A DNA stretch of 64,000 nt from Porphyridium purpureum (lineage: Eukaryota > Rhodophyta > Bangiophyceae > Porphyridiales > Porphyridiaceae), in the NCBI GenBank assembly GCA_008690995.1, contig VRMN01000001.1, forward strand, positions 248,001-312,000, in the 5' to 3' direction. Every line of letters starts with the position of its first letter. The first letter of the stretch is position 1. The notes beneath the pieces were generated by a model that saw nothing but the letters and a program-made list of their open reading frames with translations, did not search any database and was not told where the DNA came from. The translations under genes and the position numbers were made by a program. Shown piece after piece: positions 51,937 to 62,960 of the stretch.

Positions 51937-53451
51937 ATGATGGCTGCCCCGCTTGAGATCAAGTATGAGCTCCCGGTGACTACGCAAAAAGTAGAAGATG
52001 AGTTCGTCGAGTGCGTTCGGGGATTGATGATCAATGCGCAAGCTGGGCTGTACGAGCTTGTCACGAGTTACGCGTGCTGTTTCAGAGAATGTATGATAGC
52101 GCATAAGATGCCTCGCTTAGTAATAGTCGAATGGCCGGCGACAGGTTCTGATGGTTGGCCCGGGGCAATCGAGCGCATCGATCAGAACGCTGTTCCACTT
52201 CCGGACGACGTCACTATGTCGCATCCCATGTTCCGTAACCACGGACAATCGACAAGGAACGGTTTGGCCCGGATTTACGTCAAACAACGACGAGACGTAC
52301 TGACTGCAGAAAGCATCCGGTTCTGCGGTGATGCAAATGTTTCGTCGGCACGGATTAAGCTCGGATCGTTTATACTAATTCGATGGAAAGTACAGGCTAC
52401 CAGCGCGCATGCATAGGGCAATTACTTGTGGGTCTCGAAAAGCAAGATTCGGGGTGCATTCGAATGATTCGAATCAACCTACTGCTCCAGCTGCGGACGT
52501 TTCGGAAAGCAAAAAGGGAGTGAAGCGGGCCCCGCTCTGTGTTCGCAGTTTTGCTGCGATGATTTGCTTCGTAGAAGTAGCCGGCCGAGTCATGAATTTA
52601 AAGAATGTTGTTTGGCATCACATGCGCTTTTTAATGGCGTTGTGCATATATCGGAATTCAACGCGAACAGACTATCTTCGAAACGTCCGACGTTCCCACT
52701 CGAGTGTAGAGCACGTAGTCGCTTTGCTCAACCCTAGAGTAACCCAGATGAAATGATTATATCGGGCGAACCGATGGTGCAGACACGAAACGAGCTTGCT
52801 GGGTCACTGGAGCGCGCATTATCAAAATGGATAACCTGCCTAGGATGCGAGGGCGTCCTGGCAGGCGACACCCGTGGGCGATTCTTTAGTTTTAGCCATT
52901 CCCTCTTTTCTTTGTGTCGTCTCTTTGTATCTTGTTTGCTTAAATGGTTGATGCGTACTTCGAGTCATATTCCGTGCGAGTACCTTCGATGTCCACCTTT
53001 GCTTTCGTGCGTGCAGACGCTTCAGTCCCAGGATGAGATGATGCTTTTGGATGCGCAGACGATTCCGACGATGTACAGCGAGTCACAATATCAGGCCGTG
53101 TACGCTCACTACGCGATGCCTGTCTGCACTCTTTATCCGAAACAGATTCCAACGATTCATGGTGAAATGAAAGCTCAGGCAGCACGCGCGAGATCCTCGA
53201 TGTGTCTCCGTGCGTTATTTCTCGCGATATATTTGATGACAGAGCCCGAGCCAGGAGCGCAAATGAAGAGTCAACGTCGCAATTTGGCCAAAAAGCGCCT
53301 TCGTATCTTTATTGGTACCGGTGTACACGAAGTGCAGTGTCGGAGAATTGTACACGGCGTGAAAATTTGTGTGGACTTACGGGAAACGACTGTACAGACG
53401 GGTTGTGCAGTCGTTGTGAAGGAGCGGGGATGGGCGGCAGTGTCTCCGTAG
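51937..53451 (+). CDS. Three overlapping unrecognised frames
   Basis: Three plus-strand ATG-initiated frames follow one another with start/stop overlaps: 51937-52416 (159 codons), 52409-52756 (115 codons, 8-bp overlap) and 52753-53451 (232 codons, ATGA overlap). The phases alternate 1-2-1. This suggests one longer frame with two shifts rather than three genes, although a compact polycistronic foreign segment is possible. The third has a hydrophobic stretch (LFSLCRLFVSCLLKWL). No domain was recognised in any of them. Confidence 0.3.
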
Positions 53452-53757
53452 GCGTCAGCCGTGATGGGCTGGAATGTGGAGCCGGAGCAGCCGCTCGAGC
53501 TGCTCGCGCGCTCGCCGAGCTGCGTCCGCGTGGACTATAAAAGGTCGCGGCGAAAGCCGTCGCAGGGCGAGAATTAGTTGGCTTCGAGCCACGGTTGAAA
53601 GGAGTGTGGTTTATAACCTTAGTCCCTACGGGTAAAGTGTGTTTTTCTTAATATCTTGAGACTACACACTCCCCTTGCGGATAGTATCACAACAAAGTTT
53701 CATCAGCTTTGGTACCAAACGGGTACAGTGGTCAAGCAATCTCGGCGTCGTATCAGA

Positions 53758-54055
53758 TGTTGTGGGTTCCCGGTTGAGATGACAGGTCATAACATCACTT
53801 GGAACATTCTAGATATTGGTGTTGATGCACGTGTCCTTTGGCGGTAGGCGCCCCTGTGCCCGAGCAGCGAATTTGGTAGTGATGAGATTGTGGCTTTGCG
53901 GGTATAAAAGCCTGCTCTTGCGAGAGACTCGGCGGCTGTGTGACGGAAAAGAAGGGCTACGGCTTTAGGGAGTGAAAAGCGTAATTTTGCACTGACGAGT
54001 ACAAATTGTTTGTTTTACGTCGACAAACATCTCAGTAAAGGCAGAAGTATGAACT
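53758..54055 (+). mobile_element. Solo LTR, copia-like family, with TCAGA target duplication
   Basis: 298 bp, beginning TGTTGTGGG, related throughout to the solo LTR at 10577-10874. It is flanked by a perfect 5-bp repeat TCAGA (53753-53757 and 54056-54060). A TATA-like gggtataaaag occurs near 53898. It inserted independently of the first copy. Confidence 0.85.
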
Positions 54056-54060
54056 TCAGA

Positions 54061-54756
54061 ACAAAGTGACTTTGTGGTGCCAAGCTCAATTCTTATCTCT
54101 CTACGAAACATTGGTACTAGGTACTAGTGTATTCACGGCACTTGGTCAATTACAACTCCCGTTGGTACCTGTGTCCAAAAGATGCATGGTCAACTACTAT
54201 GGTCAACCCGTAATTAGTCTGGCACTTGTTCTAAGGAAATGCTTGGTACCTGAGTTCTCATGGTGTGTCAATATTCAAGCAATGCGCAAAACACGCAATT
54301 GCAGTATGATAAAGGTGACTTTCCTGATTTTCCCTCGTAAGCTCGACTTCTAGCAAGAGGAGGCGCACAGACACGTTCGTGAAAGGTGCAATTTCAGGAG
54401 AATGCTTTATTGAGAAGTGACGAATCTCACACCCTCCCGTGTACGTTGTGCGAATTTGCAAATGGATACATCTCGTGCGTCTACGCGCTGGACATAAAGT
54501 ATTGATTTTGTTCTCAGCTCTTCGCACAGTTTATGAACGACTTATAGCACGGTGTGAAGGACGCCATTTGTCTCGCTAAGGAATACTTGCACGTTGCCCT
54601 GCGCAATATACTTGTTGTTCGAAACCATGCCATAATGCTGAAGCCTACTTGCGCGTGATTCTGTCTCGTTTGGCACTTCCGCCTCTGTTCCGACTACTTG
54701 AATTCAAAATAACTTACGCGTTTTCCTCATTTGATGCAGTCAGTGATGTCATTAGG
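54061..54756. other. No gene seen
   Basis: Short frames only, between the solo LTR and the poly(A) polymerase pseudogene. Confidence 0.35.
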
Positions 54757-55870
54757 CTAGTAGCTTGACCAGTAAGCCACTCGAACCGGGGTGTGTTCAT
54801 TTCGACTGAATAGACGGGAGCAAACTTCCATTATGTCCCCCAGAAACCATGCAGCATCTGTTCGCTCGCCGTAGTTATTCATAGCTTCTATGAGCTTGCT
54901 GTGGGCCCAGATAAATGATTTCTGGATCTTTGCAATCTGTGTGATAATTTGTCCCACGATTTCTTTCGAGACTGGATAATGTATATGCACCCCACTTCAA
55001 GTTCCCTGGAGTTCAAAGATAGATCTAGGGTTTCCAATGATATACCATGAAGTGCAAGCTTAAACCTTCTATAACGATGAAAGAATGTGACGAGTTCTGA
55101 TCCAAGATCAGGTGTCATGTCCCTGTACGGTCTCGGGAACAGCTGCAGGTGTGAGATCACAAAAAGAATGAGAATGGGTGAGCCCACACCTCCGGAGGAC
55201 GTGACGTTCAACGATTTCTGTAGCATGTAAGCCTTCAGAATAAATATCACATGTTCCTCTCTCCTGTACTGCTTGGCAACGTTCAAGAACATATACTCCA
55301 TGGTATTCAGATTCTCAGTTGCCCTGACTCAGATGTCACACAGAATTTCAACTTCATCTCCATTGTCATGACGACGTCTCAGCAAAGGTTCTCGAGTACG
55401 AGACGACAGACCTCCACCGAAAGATGCAAGTCAGCTTGATGATGGCTCTTTACCACTTTCTTGAGCGTACTTAGCGCGGCTATCTTTTGCTGCCTTTCGT
55501 CATCTTCTCCGTATTCAGCATTCTTTTTCACGGCTCTAAAAATGGGGGATTCGTGATACTTCTGTCAACATCACTCATACACAGGTACAAGTCATTCGCG
55601 AAAGATCCGAGCACAATGGATTCCACATCATACTCTGGGTCTTGAAAACATGTACGGGCAAACAGGCGTCTCACTTGCGTAATGAGTGATACACGTCTGC
55701 TCGCTTCCGTAGCCGTCGGCGCAAGGCGCTTAGCGTGACTAAAATCTCTTCACTGAACCGGACATTCAGATTTGTAATGTGGCAACTGACATTTTGCGCA
55801 GGATCATTTGTTGTGTCGATCAGCGGAAAGAAAGCATTGCATTTCATCTTAAACCGTCATTCATAGGGTG
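54757..55870 (-). pseudogene. Trf4/PAPD5-type poly(A) polymerase pseudogene
   Basis: The parts of a non-canonical poly(A) polymerase appear in order on the minus strand in several frames. These enzymes tail aberrant nuclear RNAs within TRAMP-like complexes. A helix NVRFSEEILVTLSA leads to the nucleotidyltransferase core VESIVLGSFANDLYLCMSDV, with the GS motif and the first Asp pair, near 55600. The central domain EHVIFILKAYMLQKSLNVTS then SGGVGSPILILFVISHLQLF spans about 55260-55140. A C-terminal region with VGQIITQIAKIQKSFIWAHS lies near 54950. At least three frame changes or stops separate these pieces. Short unrecognised introns are a less likely explanation. No intact copy is in the window. 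Confidence 0.75.
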
Positions 55871-57545
55871 TATTGAGAATCAATTTCTTTTTCTGTCGAG
55901 TACGCTCTGCATATTGTTCGTCAAGCCATGTCGGTTTGTCATTCCGGTCCCCCACCCATTTTCAACGAATACTGCGATCTGTAGGACGGCATGTAGCTCG
56001 TGGTCTGTAGCCAACGAGCGGCGGCATCCAACTGGGGCGCGGGCGAGAAGCTTGGTCTTCGTTGGATTTGTACAATATGGACTGTTCTTAGTTGTACTTG
56101 AACGGCTGCTCTTGACGAGCACCTTGAAGGGCCTGCTGTCGAATACTAGAGTTTGTAGCCCCATGACCTGTGTTCTGTAAGTCCGCGTCATGGTTGCGGC
56201 TGATGGGCGAGGTCAATACCAGTGTGTTGTCAGACCGTGAAAATTCCTGTTCTTTAAAGTATTTCCGTACCCTGCCCCGTCTCCTGCGTTTGAGGCGTAT
56301 TTCTCATCAATATTTGCCTCTGCAGTGCCATGTGCTTTCGTCTCTCTTCACGTTCGGGGCACTTCAAACAAAAGTATTTCTAACTGGCGAGACCATCGAA
56401 GACAGGTACACCACAAAGCCTCGTAGTCATGGGTCCATCACATCCATGTCTACACGTTCCGTGTGTAGGTTTTGCTGCTCGCCTCTGAGCTCTGTATACT
56501 TGTTGGCTCAAGAGTATGGTCGATAATATCAGTTCTAGAATGATTTTCATACTCGCGTGTAGCCGGGCCGCGTTCTGAAATACCGGCTGCGTCATGGTCC
56601 ATATCTTGGAATAGTCCCTGGATCGCCATTGATATCAGGGGCGTTACTTTTTTCGGATTTCTTACGCACAGTAGTAGCTCTTGCTTTGATCTGCTCGCAG
56701 ATTTTTCTTTCGCCAGAAGACCCAAAATCTTTTCGTCCTCTCCTGGACGACATGCGTAGTGGAGAATCTTGGTCGGATACATAGAAGTATCTGTGCGATA
56801 TCTTTTCCACTGTCTCAGATCATTCCCCTGAATGGCATCGTCTGCCGTCTTCTCTTCAGGTATCATGAGAGAGTCCACGGAAGGCATTTCTGTACGCATC
56901 TTGAGGAAGCGTGATCTTTTTCGTCGTGGCTGCTCTATTCGTAATTTGAACAGGCAACTGCACTTTCCGACCTTCTTCAATGAGTACTTCGACTCCCAGG
57001 CTCTCGCTTTCAGCAAGAACCTCAGCTTTCTGGCTTGCTTTCCTGAACGAGTACTTTGACGCGCCGGCCTCCGCACCCCACAAGCAATCTTCCCAATACC
57101 TTTCACTCCGCCCGCAACTGTAAGAGCAATTTCACTCTACCCGCTTTCCTCTCGCTAGAGTTTTCGTTCTCTTCCACGCAATCTCTCAATCTGTGTGATA
57201 TGGAGCATTTACTTGATTTTGCTCATAAATCGGTGGCTTTTCAATATAAGAGTGCAGATCAAAAGCATTTTGAAACGTGGTTGTTTCACCACCAGATGTT
57301 TGTTGTAAAACCGTCGTAGACTGCATGCTTACGCGGATACTTATTGTGTGTAAAGCTCACATCTGTACAAATAAATCGCAAGATCCACTAAAGTCGAGAA
57401 AGATATGAAAGGGAGCTTGAATGTATTGAACGGGCTGGCATCCATGCCTCGATCGGTTTTCGACTGCGTGTGAAATGGTGAGCTGCAGAGTTGTGAAGTT
57501 CTTTCGGTTGTCCGTGTCTAGACGAAGGAGGCGACTGTGCGTACT
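55871..57545. other. No firm gene; one 218-codon minus-strand frame
   Basis: The minus strand is open from 57106 to 56450, but the frame begins at GTG and is basic and Ser rich without a recognised domain. It lies upstream of the poly(A) polymerase pseudogene and could be its disordered N-terminal region. The rest has short frames only. Confidence 0.3.
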
Positions 57546-57697
57546 CGTCTAAGCGTCGACACACGGGGCGTAGGGTGGGGGGTCTCGTCTAAGCGTTGAT
57601 GCACGGGGACGTGCGGTGCAAGGTACACGTCTAAGCGTTGATGCACGGGGACGTGCGGTGCAAGGTACACGTCGAAGCGTTGGTGCACGGGGTAAGG
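57546..57697. repeat. Minisatellite, 42-bp unit, about 3.5 copies
   Basis: Units begin at 57546, 57586, 57628 and 57670. The second and third are identical over 42 bp (cgtctaagcgttgatgcacg and onward); the first is 40 bp and more diverged and the fourth is partial. The unit is a multiple of three. The minus strand (57808-57518) reads through as a 14-residue repeat VPVHQRLDVYLAPH, but this is probably incidental. Confidence 0.85.
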
Positions 57698-59085
57698 GGT
57701 GAAGGTCTTCGTCAGCATTTGACGGATACGTAAGCATGTTGTCAAGGGTTCGCGTTGTGCCATTGCAAGGAGGTGCGCTTTTGACATGCAAATACTGCCT
57801 CTTTTCATGACTCTCTTGTTTTAGGCAGGGACGTTGTCAGTTTACTGGGTACTACGTTGATGAACCAACTTATTATACCACGAAGGAGCAGATGCACACG
57901 CAAAGGCGATGTTATTGTGTGTATCAAAGACGAAGGCGTTTGACTGTGCCAGTTTCGGGTGGGGGGAGGGGGAAATGATCTTGCCAGCACTGCCCATACT
58001 GATTTGACCGGTATAATCCAATCAGGGAGTAGTACTGAGACAATACCAGTGGATAGTGGAGACAGAATTCGTCAACAATCGGTACAAGATTCTGACGATG
58101 GGGTCAGCGGAGCAGAAGTCTACGGTTCTGCAGGTTCGGAGGCAGAAGAACTACATCTAATCTTGGAAGACCTTGGGATCTCGCCGGATGAATATATGGT
58201 TCTCATCGATACAAATGGCGCAAGCTCGCGCATGTTTGATAGGGTCGATTCCAGTCAAAGATGTGGTCGGCATAAACGGTGTGGAAGTTTGAATATCTGT
58301 ACTCGTGGTATATCATCTGATGTTATCTATTGCAACTCTAATCATTCGGCTACTTCCTGCAAGCCTCGTATTCGTGATGGTCTGTCTGCACATGATCAGC
58401 TTCACATAAAGAGCGGTGCACAAGATCAGCCGCGTCAAGAAGGATCACTGCATTGGGGCTGTATCTTCATTCGGAGAGGAATTGAAGACCGCTGGAAAAA
58501 CGGAGAAGATCCACTGACACAGCATTTATGGCGTACCATTGGACACATAAGAACCTCTAGAAATTCCGAAGCAGATCCAAACTATGAGAAGCAAAGCAAC
58601 GAGACGAATCGTGAGTTTGACCTAAATCTTGCTAGGCGAATCCCCACCCTCCTCAGTGCAGCTTGGATAGAGCATGGATTAAAAGTGCTCCGGTCCGAGA
58701 GACGCCCTGGGTGTACACCTAGAGGTACGGCGTCTTAGAATAGTTTCGTAGTTTGAGGTACAGGGGCTTTTTTGCCCACATGGTTTTTTACCTTGTACCT
58801 CTAGTTTGTGCATTGTTTTCTTTCGCCCCGATGAGCCAGAGTCGCGTGTCCGGGGGAGTAGGAGCCGCCTGGCGGCCGGCCGGCACCCATTGAGCGGCTT
58901 GCTGACGTGGCTGGCTGTGGCTTCGTTCTATGGAACGAACGGAGGAAAGTGTCGTCGTGATTACTGTACTTATGTATTTTCAGAGGCGTCTCCCAACTGT
59001 CGGTTGGTTCAAGTTCCTGAACAACATAAATAGCGCGGCCCATACCTTGGCGGTCACGCGCAGGGGAAACAGGTAAGATAAGAAT
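57698..59085. other. No firm gene; 259-codon plus-strand frame
   Basis: The plus strand is open from 57959 to 58738, but the frame begins at GTG, has no ATG near its head and matches no family recognised here. Composition is Ser, Gly, Asp and Arg rich. The remaining sequence up to the dispersed repeat at 59086 has short frames. Confidence 0.3.
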
Positions 59086-59275
59086 TAGTAAAGTGTGCGA
59101 GAGGAATCTTACGGTAAAGTTCAAAGTGCGAAAGAGGGGACTACCCGGAACGCGCAGGAATACCACGGAGCCCATGACCAGACGGTCCTCGGCCTCGTAG
59201 TTTCACTCCCACGCTCTTGAAGTTATCTTCCGGGACGCAATTTCGAATATTGCGACAGAAGTCCAGCTTGTGGGA
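59086..59275 (+). repeat. Dispersed repeat copy 3
   Basis: The partner of 13316-13500 and 39212-39420. It shares tcactcccacgc, atcttccgggacgcaat and attgcgacag with the other copies, in order. It is closest to copy 1. Confidence 0.5.
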
Positions 59276-59763
59276 GAAACGATTTCTCCCTTCCGCGTCG
59301 AGGACAGCAAGGACGGCGGGGTATACAATGGGCGCGGGCTTGTGCGGTACCTCGGATTTCTTGGGAGCGGAAGAAGTAGAGGCAAGGAAAGGTAGGCACA
59401 GGGAATAAAGAGAGCGTTGTTCCTTTGGTGTCGGATGCCTGGGTGTGCTCGTTAGAAGACGTGGGGCCTTTTGCTGAGCCGATGTAGCAGAGCCAGCTGC
59501 ACATCGTGTCTGGGGGATTTTGGTGCTCTTAGACCACTGAAAGCAGACGGCGGCTTTGTCATTTACGACACCCTACCCCTGTCAAGACCGGTGCTGTCAG
59601 TGCCGTCGCGGAAAACAATAATGGAGGCCCTACATGTGGGATTTTTCACACCCCGGGTTTCCGTTGTTTGCGTGTGGTTGTGTTCTCTGCGATCTGTTTG
59701 CGTCGTGTTGGTTTTCGATCATCTGGGAAGAGTCGTTTCACCCGGGTCGTGCGCGTGTCATCA

Positions 59764-60246
59764 TCAAGCGTACGAGAATTTAAAGTAAACACTTTTTGCA
59801 CGACCCAGATTTGCAGTGATCGTGCAGTTGTGAACCATGGGTTTCCTGAGAACTGAGAAACGAAAAAGACATCCCAGCTGGGCTGGGTTTACACGGTTGA
59901 CGTCAATCAATTGGGGTAAGCATTGCAGTCCTACAAAAATGCAACTCCTTGCTTTTTCACGCTTTATCATCTCTGCCTTATAGTAGGCGAGCCAAGTTGA
60001 CATGTCGTCGAAGACGAAGATGCCCCTCCACACATTGCTTGCAAACGAGGCATGTAGGTACATGCCTCTGGGGTAGCAGAAGCAGAGGCGCGCGATTTGC
60101 TGGACACGCACTTGCTGACCCGGAAACGTGTATGCGAGCTTGCACGTTGCTATCTTTAGTTGCGCTCCTTGGAGAGGGTCTAAGACATAGACAAAACCTC
60201 TCGAGAATTCTTCCCGTTGTCGGCATATTTCTATGACCGCTCGCAA
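59764..60246 (-). repeat. Dispersed coding-derived repeat, copy B, with 160-codon open frame
   Basis: The minus-strand frame is open for 160 codons (FVYVLDPLQGAQLKIATCKL and onward) and its middle is related to copy A at 7205-7530. Shared peptide blocks such as VNRVNPAQLGCL against FNRAIPAHLGY show that the common ancestor was protein coding. Copy B is the better preserved. The family is unrecognised; a retroelement or plasmid-derived protein is possible. Confidence 0.45.
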
Positions 60247-62960
60247 GAAAAATTACTCGAACGCGTACTTGTGAATTCGGCGTCTTTTCATGGAAGGACA
60301 CCATCGTACAGACCGAGAGCGCCTTAGCATTCAGCTCGCGTGTGAATAAATCTTGTTTGCGATCAGAAGCGCGACAACGCAGTAGCTGCTTTTAGCCAAA
60401 TCCAGCTCAGCCTCGTGCGTCGCAACATGCCGTCCAGCATGCCAGCGGCACTGCTGCGCACAAAATGATTCAAAACATGCTCCGTCGCCTTCAAGGACAC
60501 GCAAGTCGAAGCGTTGAGGGTATGATTTTGGTCTCGCAGAGCCGAACGCTGCCAAGTCGAGTCCATGTTGCGCCACGAGAGAGTCAGAAACTCGTGCGCG
60601 ACACGCCGAACAAATTGGCCTCAAATGCTCTGTATGCGAAAGTGATGCCTTTGAGCGCGAATGCGACCAACCAAACATGCAACCATAGCCGCGAACCTCC
60701 AATGCAAACGGCACGAGCTTCCTCGCCATCAAACTTTTCCGATTTGTACTGCTTCTCTTTTTTTGCATTCAAGTCTTTCACAACGGATGCTGTATGGCAA
60801 GAAATTCTCGCATCGGTGCGCATGCGGGTGCACTCACACACATTGGCCCGAACACCGTCTTTCGGCTGCTCGCCGGCTCGAGATTCCCCCAAGCAATTTT
60901 TGAACGATCGCTTTGGTAACCTGTGCTGCTGATCTTGGCCGTATGTCTGTTAATCCGGTCACCCGCAACATCCCCAAGCACGAGCTGCGCCTAACGTACT
61001 GCACGCATCCATAAGCTTCGCATCGCATGCTCACATTTGCTCGACGACGAAGACGACGCATGCCGCGCAAACACTAACTGCACCCGGACTCGTTCGAATA
61101 TGTGCATTTGAGGCAGCATATCTGATGGCTGCGATATGGAAACCACGCCAAGAGCACGAGCATTGGTATGGCGCGCGAGCAGCAAGGCCACGTGTATTCA
61201 CAAATCACATACTCTGCACGCGCACAAGGTAAAGAGCAGCGCACTGTTTGAGCTCCAGTTGCCGTGCGCTCAAGCCAGCTGGTCATCGTGAGCGGCAGCT
61301 TCGGCCACCCGCAGCGCCCCCGCGAGCCATGCGGCTCAATACTCGTCCTGTCGCGTCAAAAGCACGGTCCTCATGCTCCTCGCCGTCTGATGTAGCGCGC
61401 AAAGACATCAGGTCAAACTGTTGAGCTGGACTCAAACGCGCAGCGGCCGCTCACGTGACAATGATCATTTCTGCGTAGCCATAAATGCTGGTCCTTCCTA
61501 GAGCGCTTGACCGTACTTTCTTTTCGCATTCGCCTTGATGTGAAGCGTCCGGACACCGTTCTACATTTCGATTCTGCACAACTTTAGACCGCCCGACGTT
61601 TTCCCGCGCCGCCATGAAGAGCCGAAAGTCATGGCGAATTCTGGCATGGGCGTGTTCAAGACTTTCTAATTCTTGCCCCAAATCGAGGCAAAAAAAAACG
61701 ATTTTACGCAGCGCGTATACTTTGAAGGTCTTCTCATCGTTCGCCATCAGCGGTTTTGTTTTGCCGCCGTACGTAGACGTGTGCACCGTATTGTTCAACG
61801 AGGCCGTCCACGTTCCCAGTGGAAAGCATGGCACCCGCACTCACACCCTTGACTTTCAGCTGGGAGCACTGCCCGCTCACGGCGAGAACCGTACCGTCAA
61901 GCGCCGCATACGTGGGCAAAAAGGTGAATCATCCAACTACGGCGCAGCGTCCTTTCGTGGTTCCTGGCATCCAGTGTTGAATCGCCGAGTCCTGCACAGC
62001 GTAAGTATGCCCCGTGTCCAGGCTTTCTGTTAGCACGCCGCTTTACTGCCAATGCTGTATCGACATGCGCTGCGCGTACTACCACTGGGTGTGACCTCAA
62101 TCAACACAACACGCACGCACTTGTCCACGTACCCACCCACGCACACACCTATCAAACCAACAAACCCGCTTCTCGTGTTGGCAGTGATGACAAGGAGGGG
62201 CGGAGTGGACGCCCACGTCTGCCATCAATGCCCGTTTCCGATGCCCATTCCATGAGCGCCGTCACGCCCTACGTTCAGATTCTCGCCCGGCCGGCGGACT
62301 GGGCTTGTGAACCGCGCACGATTGCAAGAACCTCCATCTTGGTTCCACGTCTTGTGGAACTGCAGGCATCCGCGCTGGCACAAATGTAACACAGACTCAC
62401 AGATGCGTGTGCCACAAACGGTCGCGCCGCTTGCTGGATTTAGAGAAAATGCGTCTCCCTGAGAAGCAAGTCACCCGGAATTCTCGCGTAAAGGTCATCT
62501 TGCTTTTGCACCTCGCGATGTTCTCAATAACGCTCGGTTGCTCCAGCGAAAGGCGTCGTCTTTGACCATGACACGACGACACGCTTGTCTGTTGCGCAAC
62601 GGCATGGCGTTGGCGCACCACGTAAGCACGCATGCCTGGCGGCACCTTGAGTGGAATGCGCGAACTTTCCCCTGTCTCCCTTAGAAAAGCAGTCGGGCGG
62701 GCGCCAAACGAACACCTTTGCGACTGGCTGCTGCGAAATGGTTCGCATAAATACGGAACGGGAGTCTGTGAGTCATGGCGTATACAGTCCGCTTTGCGCG
62801 GACGCAAGCGGTGCGGCTTTTGGATGTCGCAACTGCCGGACAGACCTTGCTTTACAAGTTGGACGCCACGTGCCGCGCCCGCTTGGTTTGGGACTCGTTT
62901 TGAGTGAAAGTAAGCACGGCTGCACTGGCAAGCACGGCGTGCAGAAGAACGGAACTGGCA
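60247..62960. other. No firm gene seen
   Basis: About 2.7 kb with many short frames on both strands and none convincing. A minus-strand stretch at 61919-61734 (LPTYAALDGTVLAVSG and onward) looks protein-like but is only 60 codons. A CA/CC-rich simple stretch lies at about 62100-62165. The last few hundred bases should hold the promoter of the ankyrin-repeat gene. Confidence 0.4.

Noticed and set aside
56450-57106. 218-codon minus-strand gene
   Set aside because: The frame begins at GTG, has no recognised domain and lies in a repeat field; kept only as a note in the regional entry.
57546-57697. CRISPR array
   Set aside because: The units are adjacent tandem copies without spacers, and the genome is eukaryotic; it is a minisatellite.
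61734-61919. Minus-strand 60-codon stretch with a faint C-CAP (adenylyl cyclase-associated protein) look
   Set aside because: Only a few residues around QLKVKG resemble the domain, and no other exon or frame continues it.
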